A DNA stretch of 24,912 nt, taken from an uncultured Clostridia bacterium (GTDB lineage Bacteria > Bacillota > Clostridia > TANB77 > CAG-508). Position 1 is the first letter of the stretch. The number at the start of each line of letters is the position of its first letter. The stretch covers positions 1 through 24,912 of the forward strand of contig CANQHH010000002.1 of the NCBI GenBank assembly GCA_947623615.1. The letters are read 5' to 3'. The notes under the pieces were generated by a model, which saw nothing but the letters and a program-made list of their open reading frames with translations, had not been told where the DNA came from and did no database searches. A program made the position numbers and the translations under genes. Shown one piece after another: positions 23,072 through 24,912 of the stretch.

Positions 23072-23395
23072 TCACAATTTCCGTGAACGTATACATGTTA
23101 AACAATCTTGTGGATGGTTTGAAATTATTAAATCAAGTACTGTCTTTCTTGCCCCTATTACATTTGGTGTGTTTGTATGTACTACCATTCCCTCTTCAAC
23201 TTTTTGTATACATGAAGTTGCAAAGCCTCTCCTTCCCTCTACTTCCACAATGCACATTCTACATTCTCCAACTTCATTTATCTCTTTTAGAAAGCAAAGT
23301 GTTGGTATGTCTATTCCTATTTTTCTTGCTGCTTCCAGTATTGTCGTTCCTTCTGGAACACATACTTGTTTATCATCTATTTTTAAATTTACCAT
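23072..23395 (-). CDS. hydA: [FeFe] hydrogenase HydA, N-terminal part (frameshifted)
   Basis: 107 codons encode the N-terminal [2Fe-2S] plant-type ferredoxin domain, with C34, C45, C48 and C62 (TLCF, GECRMC, TSC). It continues into the start of the His-Cys [4Fe-4S] cluster with H94, C98 and C101 (NHPQDCLTCIR). The next codons read SRKL and then stop, whereas the +1 frame reads HGNCELQDLA, which supplies the fourth ligand cysteine. The break therefore falls inside a conserved motif. The ATG at 23395 has a GGAGG site and follows hydB by 39 bases. On its own this peptide would be a small ferredoxin-like fragment. Confidence 0.85.
   Translation of the reverse strand: MVNLKIDDKQVCVPEGTTILEAARKIGIDIPTLCFLKEINEVGECRMCIVEVEGRRGFATSCIQKVEEGMVVHTNTPNVIGARKTVLDLIISNHPQDCLTCIRSRKL
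23083..23090 (-). other. Single-base frameshift splitting hydA
   Basis: On the minus strand the sequence CGTTCACGGAAATTGT has one base too many between the CGT (Arg) and GGA (Gly) codons of the conserved CLTC-x-R-x-G-N-C-E-L-Q motif. Removing one base in this stretch joins the two frames into one 579-residue HydA. No homopolymer longer than three and no classical slippery site is present. Confidence 0.85.
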
Positions 23396-23434
23396 TTTTT
23401 CCTCCTTTTGAAACTATATTACACTAAATATTCT

Positions 23435-24912
23435 TTATCCTATTGCATGGAATGGACAAGATGCAATACACGTTCCACATTTTATACATTTATCCTGATT
23501 AATTTTTCTCTTTTCTCTTGCTTCACCTTCTATTGCGCTAACTGGACAATTCTTTTGGCATAAGCCACATGCTTTACATTTTTCTTGATCTATTTGAATT
23601 TTTGCTAATGCCTTACATTCTTTTGTTCTACATTTTTTATCTACTGCATGCTCTATAAATTCATCTTCGAAATATTTTAATGTACTTATAACTGGGTTTG
23701 GTGCACTTTGACCTAATCCGCATATACTTGCATTTTTCACATCATACGCTAACTCCTTAAGTTTAGCAATATCTTCTTTTTCGCCTTTTCCACTGCATAA
23801 TTTTTCTAATATTTCTAACATTCTTTTAGTTCCAATTCTACATGGAGTGCATTTTCCACAACTTTCACTTACTGTAAATTCTAAATAAAATTTTGCTAGG
23901 GATACCATACATTTTGTATCATCCATTATAATTAATCCACCAGATCCCATCATAGAACCTATTTGTGACAAGCTTTCATAATCTATTGGTGTGTCTAAAT
24001 GCTCTTTTGGTATACATCCACCTGAAGGTCCACCTGTTTGTGCTGCCTTAAATTCTCTATTATTTGGTATACCTCCACCGATATCATAAACAATTTCTCT
24101 TAATGTAGTTCCCATTGGAACTTCCACCAAACCGATATTATTAACATTTCCACCTAAAGCAAACACTTTAGTTCCTTTAGATGTTTCTGTACCAATTGAA
24201 GAATACCATTCAGCTCCATTTATTATAATTTGAGCAATATTAGCATATGTTTCAACATTATTTATTAATGTTGGTTTACCCCATAATCCTACATTTGCTG
24301 GATATGGTGGTTTTATTCTTGGCTGACCACGCTTTCCTTCTATAGACTCTAATAATGCAGTCTCCTCTCCACATACAAACGCTCCAGCACCTAATCTTAT
24401 TTCTATATCAAAATCAAATCCTGTTTCAAATATATTTTTCCCTAATATTCCATAATCTCTTGCCTGTTCTATTGCAATTTTCAATCTATTTACTGCTATT
24501 GGATATTCTGCTCTTACATATATATATCCTTTATTTGCTCCAATTGCATATCCTGCAATTATCATGGCTTCAAGCACTGCATGTGGGTCTCCCTCTAAAA
24601 TACTTCTATCCATAAAAGCACCTGGATCTCCTTCATCTGCATTGCATACTACATATTTTTGCTCACCTTCAACTTCTTTTGTAAGTCTCCATTTCTTTCC
24701 AGTTGGGAATCCTCCGCCTCCTCTACCTCTTAAACCAGATTTTTCTATTGTATCAATTACTTCGTCTTGCGACATTTCCTTCAACACTTTACTTAATGCT
24801 ACATATCCATCAAATGCTATATATTCATCTATTACTTCTGGATTAATTACTCCACAATTCTTTAATGCTATTCTTTTTTGCTTTTTATAGAAGGTTAATT
24901 CATCTAATTTTT
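23435..24912 (-). CDS. hydB: Hydrogenase subunit HydB (NuoF-like), 5' end outside window
   Basis: The frame is open to the right edge, so the gene is partial: 491 residues are visible. It is the NuoF-like diaphorase subunit of a multimeric [FeFe] hydrogenase, carrying FMN and iron-sulfur clusters and exchanging electrons with NAD(H). Visible in order: the thioredoxin-like domain's C-terminal flank (KNCGVINPEVIDEYIAFDGY), then the NAD/FMN site GRGGGGFPTGKKW (about 24690-24730) and CNADEGDPGAFMDRSILEGD. Next come the [4Fe-4S] motif ESCGKCTPCRIGTKRM (about 23830-23880) and two C-terminal ferredoxin motifs, CKACGLCQKNCPVSAIEG and CIKCGTCIASCPFHAIG. A ferredoxin/NAD-dependent bifurcating HydABC complex fits, with hydC expected beyond the edge, but this is inference. 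Confidence 0.93.
   Translation of the reverse strand, partial: KLDELTFYKKQKRIALKNCGVINPEVIDEYIAFDGYVALSKVLKEMSQDEVIDTIEKSGLRGRGGGGFPTGKKWRLTKEVEGEQKYVVCNADEGDPGAFMDRSILEGDPHAVLEAMIIAGYAIGANKGYIYVRAEYPIAVNRLKIAIEQARDYGILGKNIFETGFDFDIEIRLGAGAFVCGEETALLESIEGKRGQPRIKPPYPANVGLWGKPTLINNVETYANIAQIIINGAEWYSSIGTETSKGTKVFALGGNVNNIGLVEVPMGTTLREIVYDIGGGIPNNREFKAAQTGGPSGGCIPKEHLDTPIDYESLSQIGSMMGSGGLIIMDDTKCMVSLAKFYLEFTVSESCGKCTPCRIGTKRMLEILEKLCSGKGEKEDIAKLKELAYDVKNASICGLGQSAPNPVISTLKYFEDEFIEHAVDKKCRTKECKALAKIQIDQEKCKACGLCQKNCPVSAIEGEAREKRKINQDKCIKCGTCIASCPFHAIG

Noticed and set aside
23083..23095. Programmed +1 frameshifting in hydA
   Set aside because: No slippery codon or stimulatory element is seen. 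A shift at the TTG-TGA stop would skip the conserved Gly-Asn-Cys ligand segment, so a mutation or sequence error is more likely.

Overview
The window is a very AT-rich, almost entirely minus-strand stretch of a bacterial chromosome. The genome type is a low-GC Firmicute of the class Clostridia. This rests on the gene order dnaG-rpoD, the block era-yqzL-recO-pth, a CarD/CdnL regulator, an anaerobic [FeFe] hydrogenase of the HydAB type, a YyaC-like (DUF1256) sporulation protein, a DUF4364 protein, and strong GGAGG-type ribosome binding sites. An uncultured gut clostridium is likely, but the species cannot be read from the sequence. I see no tRNA or rRNA gene, CRISPR array, insertion sequence or phage gene.

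Layout from left to right, all on the minus strand unless stated. Positions 1-1480 hold the start of a cut-off gene, a small one-helix membrane protein, a YyaC-like protein and an 81-residue unknown. Positions 1531-6719 are one transcription unit: response regulator, histidine kinase, a CtpE-like P-type cation ATPase and a DUF4116 repeat protein. It starts at a promoter with an 11-bp-spaced direct repeat and ends at a terminator. Positions 6725-11181 are a second unit: a 702-residue protein joining tandem helical repeats to an amidoligase-like domain, a small translationally coupled partner, trmB and an MscS-type channel. Positions 11215-11319 are an AT-rich inverted repeat with a GC-rich core. 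Positions 11336-13215 hold a 2,4-diaminopentanoate-dehydrogenase-like oxidoreductase and a membrane J-domain protein. A single plus-strand gene (DUF4364) follows and converges on rpoD across a shared perfect terminator.

Positions 14000-17027 are dnaG-rpoD, with a possible sigma-H type promoter. Then comes carD, whose promoter lies partly inside the terminator of the upstream gene. Positions 17826-21494 are the housekeeping run era-yqzL-recO-pth-RNase G (transcribed in that order), preceded by a small cluster of REP-like palindromes. Positions 21655-24912 hold the hydrogenase genes hydB (5' end outside the window) and hydA. hydA is split by a single-base frameshift in the codons between the second and last ligands of its His-Cys iron-sulfur cluster.

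The most unusual content is the repeat-amidoligase protein with its coupled partner, which looks like an undescribed peptide- or protein-modifying pair. Next come the hydA frameshift and the inverted-repeat element at 11215-11319. All functional calls are from motif reading only; no database search was possible.
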